The position numbers were made by a program, and so were the translations under genes. The notes beneath the pieces were generated by a model that worked only from the letters and a program-made list of their open reading frames with translations, made no database searches and was not told the DNA's origin. Shown one piece after another: positions 11,791 through 21,984 of a stretch of 64,000 bases of DNA. The stretch covers positions 76,018,894-76,082,893 of the forward strand of contig OY992537.1 of NCBI GenBank assembly GCA_963921195.1, given 5' to 3'. The DNA is from Pegoplata infirma. Lineage: Eukaryota > Arthropoda > Insecta > Diptera > Anthomyiidae. Within the stretch, counting starts at the first letter, position 1, and every line of letters begins with the position of its first letter.

Positions 11791-11850
11791 CGATGATGAA
11801 TCAGTCAATAAGTCAGTCAGTCAGTCAGTCAGTCAGTCACATTACTCTTT
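11791..11850. repeat. TCAG microsatellite closing composite B
   Basis: GGTTTGGGCTGGGCGATGATG is followed by about eight TCAG repeats with one AATAAG break and then ACATTACTCTTTTAT. It is equivalent to 3301-3345 with a longer microsatellite. Confidence 0.85.
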
Positions 11851-13310
11851 TATTTATTATAAATCAATAAAAAAAAATTGATAAAAAAGTCATACGTGCC
11901 GGATATTTTAGTGTAGGGTGAAAGGTAATGTTTGCAAATATTAAATTTATCTTTTTTGTGCAATTTTAAATAGGTTTGATACAAGCAATTCCACTTATAT
12001 AAGTATTTATATTGTCAGATTTGTTAACTAAAAAGTCGATACATTTGGTCATAATTTAACCCAATTTTTTATATGTATTTTAACTAATAATGTTTAATGA
12101 TGTATATTTACTCTATCCGAACGACATTCAGTAATAATATATCAAAAATGTCAATGATCTTAACATTTTTTTAGCATTTGTTCATAAAAATAAATTAACC
12201 AACTTTGCATTCAATTTATATGTAGGGTGCAAGGAGGACAACAAACTTTGATCACAGCTTTAATTGCTTAAGGTCCCTAGTTTTCAGAATGCCTAATTTT
12301 GTTTTACAACTCCTAACCGTTTAGAAGATATAGTCAAAAAACTTCGATGCGCGCGTTTTCCATACAAACCGTCCACTGTGTGTTGATAAAATTTTCTAAA
12401 ATAAATAACATTAAACATTAAAAAACTACGTTTTTTTCATTAATTTTTACCAACAAATTCGAAAAAAATAACCTACGAAACAAAAAAATAACCTACTTGT
12501 GCAGGTAAAAACTAATGATATCTTATTAAAAAATGCCAACAATTTAAAAAAAAATTACTTACACAAATCATTAAAAATTTAAAGAATAATCTGTAGTTTT
12601 TACTTATAGAACAAATATAAATGACTTTAAAAATTAAATGTTAATGAAAGTCTTTATATTTTAGTGTGTTATTTTTGAAACACAGGACAGAAGAAGTCAA
12701 TAATAAAAACTGAACATCAAATAAATGTTTTTTCTTTTAAAAACGACTAAACGTAAATTTTTTTAAATATACTACAAACAGTTAACGACATAATTTTTTG
12801 AGTGTAGTTTTATATGCCGATATTCTTCAAGAACAAGCCAAAGCTGGGAGACTTTAACAGCCTCTAAAATAAAATTCCGATTTTATATTTCAAAACGCCG
12901 ACAGACGTGTATCTTTTTTGGTCTCTCCTACCAGCATCGATCGTCGGAACCCCGTAATTTTGGAAAAAGTTAGAAATTTTGATACAGTGTTTTTATCCAA
13001 GTTACAAATCCGAGTTACAAACCTTTTTTGTATTAAGAACATTAAGATTTTTCATATAGGCATACTAAGGTTGTATCCTGCATCAATTTTAAAATTAGAC
13101 ACAAGCCAAAAAACATTATCATGTTAAACAGTGGAATTCCGTAGAAGAGTTTAACTATTTGAATATTCATAACTAACAGTTTTGCAATTTTTTTCTTCCT
13201 ATTCCATTAAAATATAAAAATGACTCAACTAGTATTTAAAAATGAATAATAGCAACGAACTTGCCATCCACTGCAATTTAACAAAAAACTTGCTATACGA
13301 AGTACTATTT
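11851..13310. other. AT-rich DNA with old repeat fragments
   Basis: No gene is supported; the open frame at 12918-13127 is not recognisable. The stretch 12985-13128 (CCAAGTTACAAA, TTGTATCCTGCA, AAAATTAGACAC, ACATTATCATGTTAAA) is a diverged relative of the palindrome-bearing repeat at 16466, 20347 and 40115. The piece at 12225-12380 has no relative in the window. Confidence 0.5.
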
Positions 13311-13320
13311 ATAATTTTAA

Positions 13321-14352
13321 CCGTTAAGTGAGTGATAGGGTAACCGGTATCCATTTTATTTGCAAGTAGAAAAAAGTTATGACTTGATGGCTCACAGAGC
13401 TAAAACTATACGAGAACTCTTAAATTTTTATTTTTTTTATATTTTTATTGGTGTGGATCCATTTTATCATTGTGGATGGTTGTGGTATACAAAAAAAAAA
13501 CCGGGTACCCCTAAAAGTTGATCGCAAAAATCGTATTTTGTCAATTTTAAGTGCAATACGATTTGAAAACAAGTGAGAGTGTTACATTTGGTTGTGCCAA
13601 ATCTTTTATACCCTCCAAAATGTAACAAAACAATATTAAAAAAATCCAGGGACGTCTTTTGTTTTTTGGGGAGGGGGGGGTTGGTGGGAGACGTTAGGGA
13701 GCACCTTCTCCTTGCGATTTTGAAGTTCGTCTGAGATAAGAATGTTGCATTTGCTTAGCAAAAGTACAAAAAAAAACCCTGCAAAAAATGCGTTTTTTCT
13801 TAGGTTGGTTTAGTTCTTCATGGGGGAACTTTGTTCCCCTTGGTCCGATTTTGCCCATTTCCGAACTTAACCTAGGAATATAAGACATATTCGTGCCAAA
13901 CTTCAGAAGTCTAGCTCTTTTTTTTTGGGCTGTATCGTGTCCTCTACAGACGGACAGACGGACGGACGGACGGACATCGCTATAATATCTTAGAATCGAT
14001 CACTGATCAATAAAATATATACTTTATGGGGTCCTAGACCGATATTTCGATGTGTTACACACGTAATGACAAAGTGAGTATACCCATACTGTGGTTGGAG
14101 GGTATAAAAAAATCCAGTGCCGTCTTTTTTTGGGGGTGGGGGGGGGGTTGATGGGAGTCGTTAGGGGGCACCTGCCCCTTGCGATTTTAAACTTCTTCTG
14201 AGATAAAAATGTTGCATTTGCTTAGCAAAAGTACAAAAAACCCCATTCTGTGGCTGGAGGGTATAAAAATGCAATTTTTATACAATTTGTATGGGTTACC
14301 CGGGTAACCCTGTCACACCATTAACGGTATTTTTCTGTCACTCACATAAGGG
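13321..14352. mobile_element. piggyBac-like non-autonomous element, 1.03 kb
   Basis: TTAA lies on both sides (13317-13320 and 14353-14356). The left end reads CCGTTAAGTGAGTGATAG; the right end, complemented, reads CCCTTATGTGAGTGACAG. A duplicated TTAA with CC-starting inverted ends is the hallmark of piggyBac elements. There is no transposase inside. GGGTACCC near 13503 and TTACCCGGGTAA near 14286 are internal palindromes. The middle is occupied by a copy of a dispersed fly repeat (13568-14108). Confidence 0.65.
13568..14108. repeat. dispersed GACG-rich repeat copy
   Basis: Starts with AAAACAAGTGAGAGTG and TTGTGCCAAATC, passes GGGGGAACTTTGTTCCCC, a GACGGACGGACGG run (13951-13975), TTTATGGGGTCC and CCGATATTTCGATG, and ends at GGTTGGAGGGTATAAAA. 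Related copies or pieces lie at 34012, 37865, 44260, 45007 (minus), 53285 and 56228. A shorter second copy of its TTGGGGGAGGG segment follows at 14115-14270. The family is non-coding. I cannot name its class. Confidence 0.8.
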
Positions 14353-14756
14353 TTAAAATTTAAAAGAATATAAAATGAACATTGATAGAAAATGACTGCT
14401 GCCGTTTAAGCTTGAATAACGATTTCAAAACCTCATCTTCATCATGGTATGTATTTTGCATAAATCAATACACTAGAACTATTTTTATGAATTGTGTAGT
14501 ATATTTAATAAAAAAATATTAGAGCATGGAAATGTAAAGTTAAATTATGAATAATATTAAGAAAGGAACATCGTTTAAGCATTTTAAAACAATATTTAAT
14601 ATAGAATTTATGAATGCATAATTTCAAATTGCTTTTAAATTTTTTGTAAATAAAAATTAATGCTAAAATATGTATTTGAATAGTAATTAGATTGACTGTA
14701 AAAAAATTATAAAAAAAAAACTTAAAAAACCAATGAATAAAGAACTGAACATTGTT
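14353..14756. other. AT-rich, nothing recognised
   Basis: No supported ORF, no repeat shared inside the window. Confidence 0.4.
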
Positions 14757-15330
14757 CAGGCGCGGATTCACGGGGGGGGGAAAGGAAATTTCCCCCCAAA
14801 CCGAATTCGAAAAAAAAAAAAAGGGGAAAAAAAAAGAAAGGAAAGAAAAGAAAAGAAAAGAAAGAGAAGTAAAAAAAAGAAAAGAAAAAAAAGAAAAGAA
14901 AAAAGAAAATAAGAGGGAAAAAGGAGAGTGAAAAAGAAATAATCTGAAAAAAATTTCTATGAAAAATACCCAAGGATCTGAAAAAATTTTCTATGAAAAA
15001 TTTTAAAGAATCTTAAAATTTTTCCAGAAGAAAAATGTTGCGGAATGTTAAAATTTTTCTATATGAAAAAATTTTAAAATTTTTTTTAGAGAAAAATTGA
15101 GAATTTTTCTATAGGAAAATCCATAAAAGTTTCCTATAGGAAAAATCGCGTAATTTTTCTATAGGAGAAATTTTTTTATATAAATTCTTCTATGAAAAAT
15201 GTCGAAGAATCCATAAATGTTTCTGAATGTTCGAATTTTTCTATGTGATAAAAGTCTCAAAAAATTAAAACTTTTCTTTATTAAAAATACAAAAATTTTT
15301 CTTTTTAAAAAAAAGTAATATTAAAATAAA
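14757..15330. mobile_element. hAT-type left end with purine tract and internal satellite
   Basis: CAGGCGCGGATTCACGGGGG at 14757 is the same terminus as the hAT element at 34306. It is followed in the same order by a C-run (CCCCCC), a long A/G-only tract (about 14807-14940) and degenerate TTTTTCTATAGGAAAAA repeats. No matching right end was found, so it is truncated or split by the low-complexity DNA that follows. More of the same satellite resumes at 16706. Confidence 0.7.
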
Positions 15331-15334
15331 AATT

Positions 15335-15590
15335 TTTTTGCGGAAGATTTGGGTGTATTTGCAAAGCAAAGATTTTTTTTAGAAAAAATAATGTTATATT
15401 ACTTTGCTATTCCACGCAAAACGAATTGAAATATCAGTCGAGGACCCCATTAAAAAACCAAAAGAGCTGTACATTTCGTAAGTGAGTTTAAAAATAAGTG
15501 CAAAAAAGGGTTTTTACATTTTGGAGAGTATAAAAGATTTGGCACCAAAGAATATAACACTCTCACTTGTTTTATGTACATTTGATAAAC
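15335..15590. repeat. dispersed repeat fragments
   Basis: TTTGCGGAAGATTTGGGTG through GAGGACCCCATTAA (15345-15455) recurs at 19505-19622 and, diverged, at 56070-56195. TTTGGAGAGTATAAAAGATT through CACTCTCACTTGTTTT (15520-15577) is the reversed start of the AAAACAAGT dispersed family. Confidence 0.75.
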
Positions 15591-15639
15591 AAATGGAAAA
15601 TTTTTATGCGAAAAGCTTAGACTTGGTGAAAAAGTAGTT

Positions 15640-16460
15640 TTGGTAAAAAAAACTACTTTTTTTCACGAAAAACAAAATTATGTTAAAAAAAATTTAATGA
15701 ACCCAAAATTTATGGTTAAAAAAATTTTGATGAAAAAAAGTTTTTGATGAATTTTTTCGATGAAAAGAAAAATTTTTTAATGAAAAAAAAAAAAATTATG
15801 CAAAAAAAATATGGAAAAAAAAAAAATTAGTAAGGAAAAAACTGATATTAAAAAATTTGATAAAAAAATTGATGAAAAAAATATGAAAAATTTATGAAAA
15901 AAGAAATTTTGATGAAAAAAAAACTGATGAAAAAAAAATTAATGAAAAAAAATTTGATGAAAAAACAAAAAAAATGATGAAAAAAAATTTTTGATGAAAA
16001 AAAAATTTTGATGAAAAAAAAAAATTTGATGAAAAAAAAATTTTGATGAAAAAAAAAAAAAATGAAAAAAAAAAATAATGAAAAAAAAAAAATTTATGAA
16101 AAAAAAAAAAATTGATGAAAAATAAATTTGGTGAAAAAAATTTATGAAAAAAAAAATTTGATAAATAATGATGAAAAAAAAAGTTTGATGAAAAAAAAAC
16201 ATTATGAAAAAAAAAAAAAAATTTGATGAAAAAAAAAGTTTGATGAAAAAAAGGTTTGATGAAAAAAAAATTGATGAAAAAAAAAAATTGATGAAAAAAA
16301 AAAAAATTGATGAGAAAAAAATTAATAAAAAAAAAAAATTGATGAAAAAAAAAAAAATTGATGAAAAAAAAAAAAATTGATGAAAAAAAATGATGAAAAA
16401 AAATTTGATGAAAAAAATTGATGAAAAAAAAAATTTGATGAAAAAAAAAATTATTTTTTT
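15640..16460. repeat. simple repeat, TTTGATGAAAAAAAA type
   Basis: Imperfect tandem GATGAAAAAAAAATTT words of 12 to 18 bp with drifting A-run lengths. The phenylalanine-rich minus-strand frames here are low-complexity artefacts. Related tracts occur at 19900-20340, 24960-25390 (complement), 51330-51480 (complement) and 53390-53670. Confidence 0.95.
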
Positions 16461-16465
16461 TTTTT

Positions 16466-16705
16466 TTAAAATAATTATGTTACTTTTTATTCACCAGCTG
16501 GTGAAAAACGGCTTTATTCACCACGAGGTGAAATATTATCCAAGTTACAAACCCAAGTTATTAAAGTTTTAGGTTTTAAGAAAATGAAAATAGTAATTCT
16601 TGTTTTCTTTTTCGTAAATTTTTAGCTTATATAGTCAAACTGAGGTTGCGTCCTGCAACTTTTTTAAAATTAGACACCAGCCTACAAACATTATCATGTT
16701 AAAAA
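16466..16705. repeat. dispersed repeat with 16-bp palindrome TTCACCAGCTGGTGAA
   Basis: TTACTTTTTA precedes a perfect palindrome at 16490-16505, then CGGCTTTA, TTCACCACGAGGTGAA, GCTTATATAGTCAAACTGAGG, TCCTGCAAC and AAAATTAGACACCAG. Copies lie at 20347-20575, 24718-24946 (mirrored), 40115-40276 and partly at 12985. It is always preceded by T/A-rich simple sequence. Confidence 0.88.
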
Positions 16706-18240
16706 AAATTCTTCAGGAAAAATTTCAGAATTTTTTATACAAAAAATGAAACTGAATCTTAGACTTTTTATATAGGAAAAATAATACAGAATCTGGGACT
16801 TTCATAGGAAAAATGTCTCGGAATCTAAGTATTCTTTCTTAGGAAAAATGTTTCAGAATCTGAGATTATTTTTATTGGAAAGATGTCTTAGAATCCAAGA
16901 CTTTTTAATAGGAAAAGCTGAGACATTTTCTACAGGAAAAAAGTCTTAGAATCCTAGAAAATATTTCCCATTTTTTTCGATATTTAAAATATTTCAGAAT
17001 TTTTGAGTTTTAATATTAAAAAAATATTCTAAAATCTATGACTTTTTCGATAGGAATCCAAATGTTTTTCTATAAAAATTGCCTTAGACTTTGAGAATTT
17101 TAGAAGAAATATCACAGAATTTAAAAAAAGGTCTTCCGAAATTTTTTTGTTTGAAAAATGACTCAGAATTTAAATTTTTTTTTGTAGGAAATATTTCGGA
17201 GACTCAGACTCTGAGGCTTTTTCTATGGGAAAAATGACTCAGAAACTAAAACATTTTTTTTAGGAAAAAATTTCTTAGACTCTTATGAGAATATTTCTCA
17301 GAAAATACTTGACTATCTTAGACTTTTTCTAGGGAAAATTTCTCAGAAAACAAAACTTTTTAAAAAGAAAAATGTCTCAGAATCTAGAAAATTGCCTTCA
17401 AAAATTTTAAAAATCATTAAAGTCTTCAATTTTTCTAATCTCAGGTACTTTCTACGGAAAATTTTTTCAAACCCTAAAAATTTTAGTGTAGAAAAATCGT
17501 TTCGGTATCTTAAACCTTTATTTCAGAACCTAAGAAATTTTCAATGAAAAACACACCAAATCTGAAAATTTTTCTTTACGAACATTTTTTCTAAATATAG
17601 AAATTCTTGGTGTGAGAATTGCATAAGTATCTGAGAATTTTCTATATGATTCTTGGGATTGTACTGAGCAAAAAAGTCCACTGGACCATACGTCTACGGT
17701 GAAAATCGAGCTTCCAAGTTTTGACATGCAGTTTTTTCTAAGACTTTATTTTTCTGGAAAATTTCCAAATTTTCTTGGGCTCATATTTCGTAAACTATTT
17801 GAAATTTTGACCCACTTTTGAAAGTAGTTTTCATGGTCAAAAAGTCGAAAATGTAGAAAATTTACCACTTTTTGTCACGTTTTTTTTTTTTTTGATATTT
17901 TATGATCAGAATCATACACTTTCTATTAGAAAATTATGTCAGAATCTGGGTCTTTTGCTGTCAGAAAAATGCTTAAGAACCTGAAAATTTCTCGAAGATA
18001 AATTTTTCAAAACATCAAACATTAAAGTTTTTTTTTTATTGTATAAATATATTTTTGAAATTTGGAAATGTTTCTTTAGAGAAAATCATAATAAATATGA
18101 GTTGAATAGTAAAAAATCTTAACCAATGATTCAAATTCGAACTGAAATTCCCTGCAAAAAAAAAAATTGAGAAAAAAAAATTGTATCCTTTAGAAAGTCT
18201 GAGATTTTCTCCTATAGAGAAAAATCGCGGATTTTTTTTT
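16706..18240. repeat. degenerate TCTCAGAATC...TAGGAAAAA satellite
   Basis: Units of about 35 bp made of a CTCAGAATCTGAGA-like half and a TTTTTCTATAGGAAAAA-like half. They are heavily diverged but visible throughout. They match the better kept array at 60340-64000 and the interior of the hAT element at 34306. No coding potential. Confidence 0.75.
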
Positions 18241-19020
18241 TCAAAAGTAATTTCCTTTTAATTAAAGATTTTTTGCAATAATCTTTTTTAAATTTTGGAG
18301 GGTATCAATACATTCGTCAAGGTCGAATTTAACTTTTTTATTTGTTTATTTATATTTTGCAACATAAATACTTGTAACTTAATCGTTTTTGTAAAATTAT
18401 TTTTTTTTTTTGTAAAATTACCTTGAAAATTTGCAGCTACAATTACAAAAATAAATTTTCATTAAGATAATGCAAGATACACTTCAAATAAAATATTTGT
18501 CCAATCAGCAGTAAATCTGCTAAAAATACACACAATTTTAATTTTTTTTTTTTTTTAAACTTTAACAAAGCCTTTTTTAAGATATCCTTTGTTTATTCTA
18601 AAAGGAGAATCACCAAGGGGCAACTCTTTTTATATTTATTTGTTTTTTTAAAGACAAATAAATTCTTACAACAAGGAATTTAAATTGTTTGATAAAAGTA
18701 GATAGCAACATACATACAAGCGCAAACATTAATATTAAATATCTAAATAAATGTAAAGTATTTGTTGTTTTGAGAAAACCTCGCCCAGGGCCAATAAAAC
18801 AAATCAAAGTTATCCTTCACTGACAGGAATTTATCTACTTTCTTGCGATTTACCTCCTCACTCAAGTTTACCAAACATCATCAAAAGTTAAAAAATAAAG
18901 CAAAAAAAAACTTAACGCACATCAAAGTCACAATGGATAGAAGTCAGAGGTGTCCAATTTAAAAATATATAATAATATAAAAAACCAAAAATAGTAAATA
19001 ACTTTTTAATAACCCACTAC
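18241..19020. other. AT-rich, no feature recognised
   Basis: No supported ORF. Sequence at 18800-18950 is less repetitive than its surroundings and could be single-copy host DNA. Confidence 0.4.
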
Positions 19021-19022
19021 TA

Positions 19023-19068
19023 TTATGGGGATTATGACCGAAATGGATTTAGACATAATCCCCATAAC
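19023..19068. repeat. short inverted repeat
   Basis: TATGGGGATTATG is followed after 17 bp by its complement CATAATCCCCATA. It is a 13-bp perfect stem, too small to be called a transposon on this evidence. Confidence 0.75.
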
Positions 19069-19089
19069 GGAAATAAGGATAATGTCTGT

Positions 19090-19500
19090 GGGAATTATGA
19101 CATGACACCTTAATTTTCCTTAGAAAATATTGTATCGACACATTGATAAATAAATTTCTTTACAAAATTTTGTTTATAGAGATATCGATAGTTAATATTC
19201 TTCAGAAATGGTTGTTATCAATACCCCAATATATAATTTTCTTTGGAAAAGTTTATAATCGATAATAATTTTTTTTAGAAAACTTTGTTATCGCTAACTA
19301 ATTTTCATTAGAAAATTTTTTTTCCATACATAATTAATTCTCTTTAGAAAAGTTTGTTTTCGATACATCGAAAACTTATTTGCTTTAAAAAAAGTTTGTT
19401 ATCGATAAATCTAATTCTCTTTGTTATTAATTTGTTAGTTCTTGATACACACAAAAATGCCTGCGAATTTTGTATTTTTGCCCAAAACATTAAATCATGA
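19090..19500. repeat. TATCGATA-rich degenerate tandem repeat
   Basis: About 40-bp units of the form TTTCTTTAGAAAATTTTGTTATCGATACATCGATAAC, split here by mutation. The same repeat fills 21410-21960, its mirror 23330-23880, and 25870-26000. TATCGATA matches the binding motif known for the Drosophila factors DREF and BEAF. Whether it is bound here is unknown. Confidence 0.8.
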
Positions 19501-20788
19501 TAATGTTTTGCGGAAGATTTGGGTGTATTTGCCAAAGCAAACTTTTTTTAGAAAAAATAATATTATATTACTTTGATATTCCATGCAAAACGAATTGAAA
19601 TAATCAGTCGAGGACCCCATTAAGTTTATATATTATTGACCCATTTCTAAGACACTTTAGCTATATACTTACATCCGTCCATCTGTCTGTGGAAAGCAAT
19701 ATGAAGTCCAAACCAAACAAGCCTAACATTTGGTAAATTAGTGCAAAAAAGTGTTTTTACGTTTTGGAGAGTATAAAAGATTCGGCACCGAATAATTTAA
19801 CACTCTCACTTATTTTATGTACATTTGATAAACATGTGGAACATTTTTATGTGAAATGTTTAGACTTGTTGAAAAAATAGTTTTGGGTAAAAAGGAGAAA
19901 AATGATTTTGGTGAAAAAAAAAATGTTTGATGAAGAAAAAAAATTTTTGATAAAAAAAATTAAAAAAAAAAAAAATATGAAAAAAAAAAATTTGAATAAA
20001 AAAAAAATTTTTTGATGGAAAGAAAAATTTTTTTATGTAAAAAAAATTGATGAAAAAAAAAAAATTGATGAGAAAAAAAAAAAATTAATAAAAAATTTTT
20101 TGATGTAATAAAAAATTTATGTAAAAAAAACTTATGAAAAAAAATTTATAAAAAAAAATTTAATCAAAAAAAAAAAAAAAAATTGATTGAAAAAAAAATT
20201 TGATGAAAAAAAAATGATGAAAAAAAAATTTGAAGAAATAACATAAATGAAAAAAATTGATGCAAAAGAAAAAAATTTAATAAAAAAAAAAAAAATTGAT
20301 GAAAAAAAAAATTTCATGCAAAAAAAAAATTTTTTTTTTTGTTGAAAAATAATTATGTTACTTTTTATTCACCAGCTGGTGAAAACGGCTTTATTCACCA
20401 CGAGGTGAATTATTATCCAAGTTAGTAAAATTTTTGGTTTTAAGAAAATGAAAATAGTAATTCTCATTTTCTTTTTCGTTAATTGTTAGCTTATATAGTC
20501 AAACTGAGGTGGCGTCCTGCAACTTTTTTAAAATTAGACACCAGTCTGAAAACATTATCATGTTAAAAAAAAGTTTTCCAATGAACGAATTTCATAGTAT
20601 TTATGAACAAATTCATACAATTTATTTACTTTTTCATAATATTTATAAACTTTTTCATAGTATTTATGAATAAATCATATGGGAAATTTAAGGACTAATT
20701 AACATTTTTCATAAATATTATGAAAAAGTTTATAAATATTATGAAAAAGTTAATAAATTGTATAAATTTGTTCATAAATACTATGAAA

Positions 20789-21346
20789 TACCAGAAATGT
20801 CTATAATTTTTAGAAATTCAATTTTTCTTCTGCATTTTTTCAACTTGAACCCTTATAACAAATATAATTAGAGCCCGTGCTCGATCTGTACTTACAGAAA
20901 AAATCAAATAAAATTACTGACAAAATATGTCGCCATTAGGCACGTCTCCGAAACAGAAAATGCAAATTCCTTCATTTGTGTCTGCAATTCCAGATCATGT
21001 TGGTAACCTTTGCGAAATAATGTAAGAGACAAAAAAGTTGAAAGAAAGTATGAGGTGAGGTTGAGATTGCTAGAAATAGAATTGTAGTGTTGGAAACTGT
21101 CAAAATTTATTCTGTAGAAACTATAAATATTCACATATATAAAAAACAGTTTTCATTAACAAGACAAACGACATTTAAAATCCTACTGAAGATGACACTA
21201 ACTGGGGTGTTTGAAACCGGTATAGGAAATACCAGAAATGTCTATAATTTTTAGAAATTCAATTTTTCTTCTGCATTTTTTCAACTTGAACCCTTATAAC
21301 AAATATAATTAGAGCCCGTGCTCGAACTGTACTTACAGAAAAAATC
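20789..21346 (+). mobile_element. 558-bp retroelement with terminal direct repeats and hammerhead-like motif
   Basis: Direct repeats 20785-20910 and 21226-21351 (126 bp) differ at one clear position (CGATCTG against CGAACTG). They flank a 315-bp interior with no useful ORF. Each contains GAGCCCGTGCTC, a near-palindrome, and ACTTACAGAAAAA. AAATACTATGAAA (13 bp) lies on both sides (20776-20788, 21347-21359) and is the apparent target duplication inside the older foldback arm. A ribozyme-like fold ends the interior and its predicted cleavage site coincides with the start of the second repeat. This is compatible with a non-autonomous Penelope-related element or retrozyme, by inference. Confidence 0.65.
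21181..21227 (+). ncRNA. hammerhead-type ribozyme-like motif
   Basis: Stem I pairs TCCTA (21181-21185) with TAGGA (21223-21227). CTGAAGA (21186-21192) fits the core CUGANGA. Stem II is GACAC with GTGTT around loop TAACTGGG, after a T-T apposition. GAAA is at 21213-21216. Stem III is the minimal self-complementary ACCGGT, as in dimer-active hammerheads of Penelope-like elements. The cleavage triplet would be GTA, cutting after 21222. The diverged relative at 39061-39107 keeps the core and changes both sides of all three stems. Activity is untested. Confidence 0.62.
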
Positions 21347-21984
21347 AAATACTATGAAAATAGTTCATTGGAAAAAAAAAATTTTTGTGTGTACATCGCC
21401 AGGTAATTTTTGTAAAGAAAAATCAAATACTAAATTTCTTTAGAAACATTTGTTATCGATTCCTCAATAACTAATGTTCTTAAGAATCTTTTTTTTTTAT
21501 CGATAAAAAATATCTTTAGAAAATTTTGTTGCCGAATTTGTTACCGGCACATCGATAACCATTTTTTTAGAAAAATTTTATATCAATGCATCGATAACTA
21601 ATTTTCTTTACAAAAATTTGGTATCGATAACTGACTTTCTGTAGAAAATTTTGTTATCCCTGCATCGATAACTATTTTTTTTTAGAAAACTTTGTTATTG
21701 ATACAACGAAAACTAATTTTCTTTAGAAAAATTTGCCATCGATACATTATTTTGTTTAGAAAATTTTGTTATCGATACATCGATAACAAATTTTCTTTAG
21801 AAATTATGGTATCGATACATTTATAAATAATTTTCTTTAGAATAGTTTGTTAGCGAAAACTAATTTTCTTTAACATAGTTAGTTATCGATAAATCTAATT
21901 CTCTTTGTTGTTCCATTGTTGGTTCTCGATACATTGACAGTTAATTTTCTATAGAAAAATTGTCTGTCGATATTTCAAATTCTA

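Larger units (their letters stand above)
20573..21371. mobile_element. foldback element interrupted by an insertion
   Basis: TTTTCCAATGAACGAATTTC begins an arm of TTTTTCATAATATTTATAAAC words. Its complement returns and ends in ATAGTTCATTGGAAAA near 21371. Without the insertion at 20789-21346 the element would be about 240 bp and almost wholly self-complementary. The mirrored copy is at about 23921-24719. Confidence 0.8.

Noticed and set aside
14722..14973. Hydrophobic-looking minus-strand frame of 83 codons
   Set aside because: It reads through the hAT purine tract and terminus; the apparent membrane segment is only poly-F/S from A/G-rich DNA.
15939..16202. 87-codon minus-strand frame rich in phenylalanine
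   Set aside because: It is the translation of the GATGAAAAAA simple repeat and changes with every indel in the tract.
20904..21134. 76-codon frame conserved identically at 24158-24388
   Set aside because: Identity comes from the inverted duplication. The related fragment at 53601-53813 keeps only part of the frame, so there is no sign of protein selection.
20789..21346. Miniature LTR retrotransposon (TRIM)
   Set aside because: The direct repeats lack TG...CA ends, no primer-binding site or polypurine tract is visible, and the 13-bp target duplication is too long for an LTR integrase.
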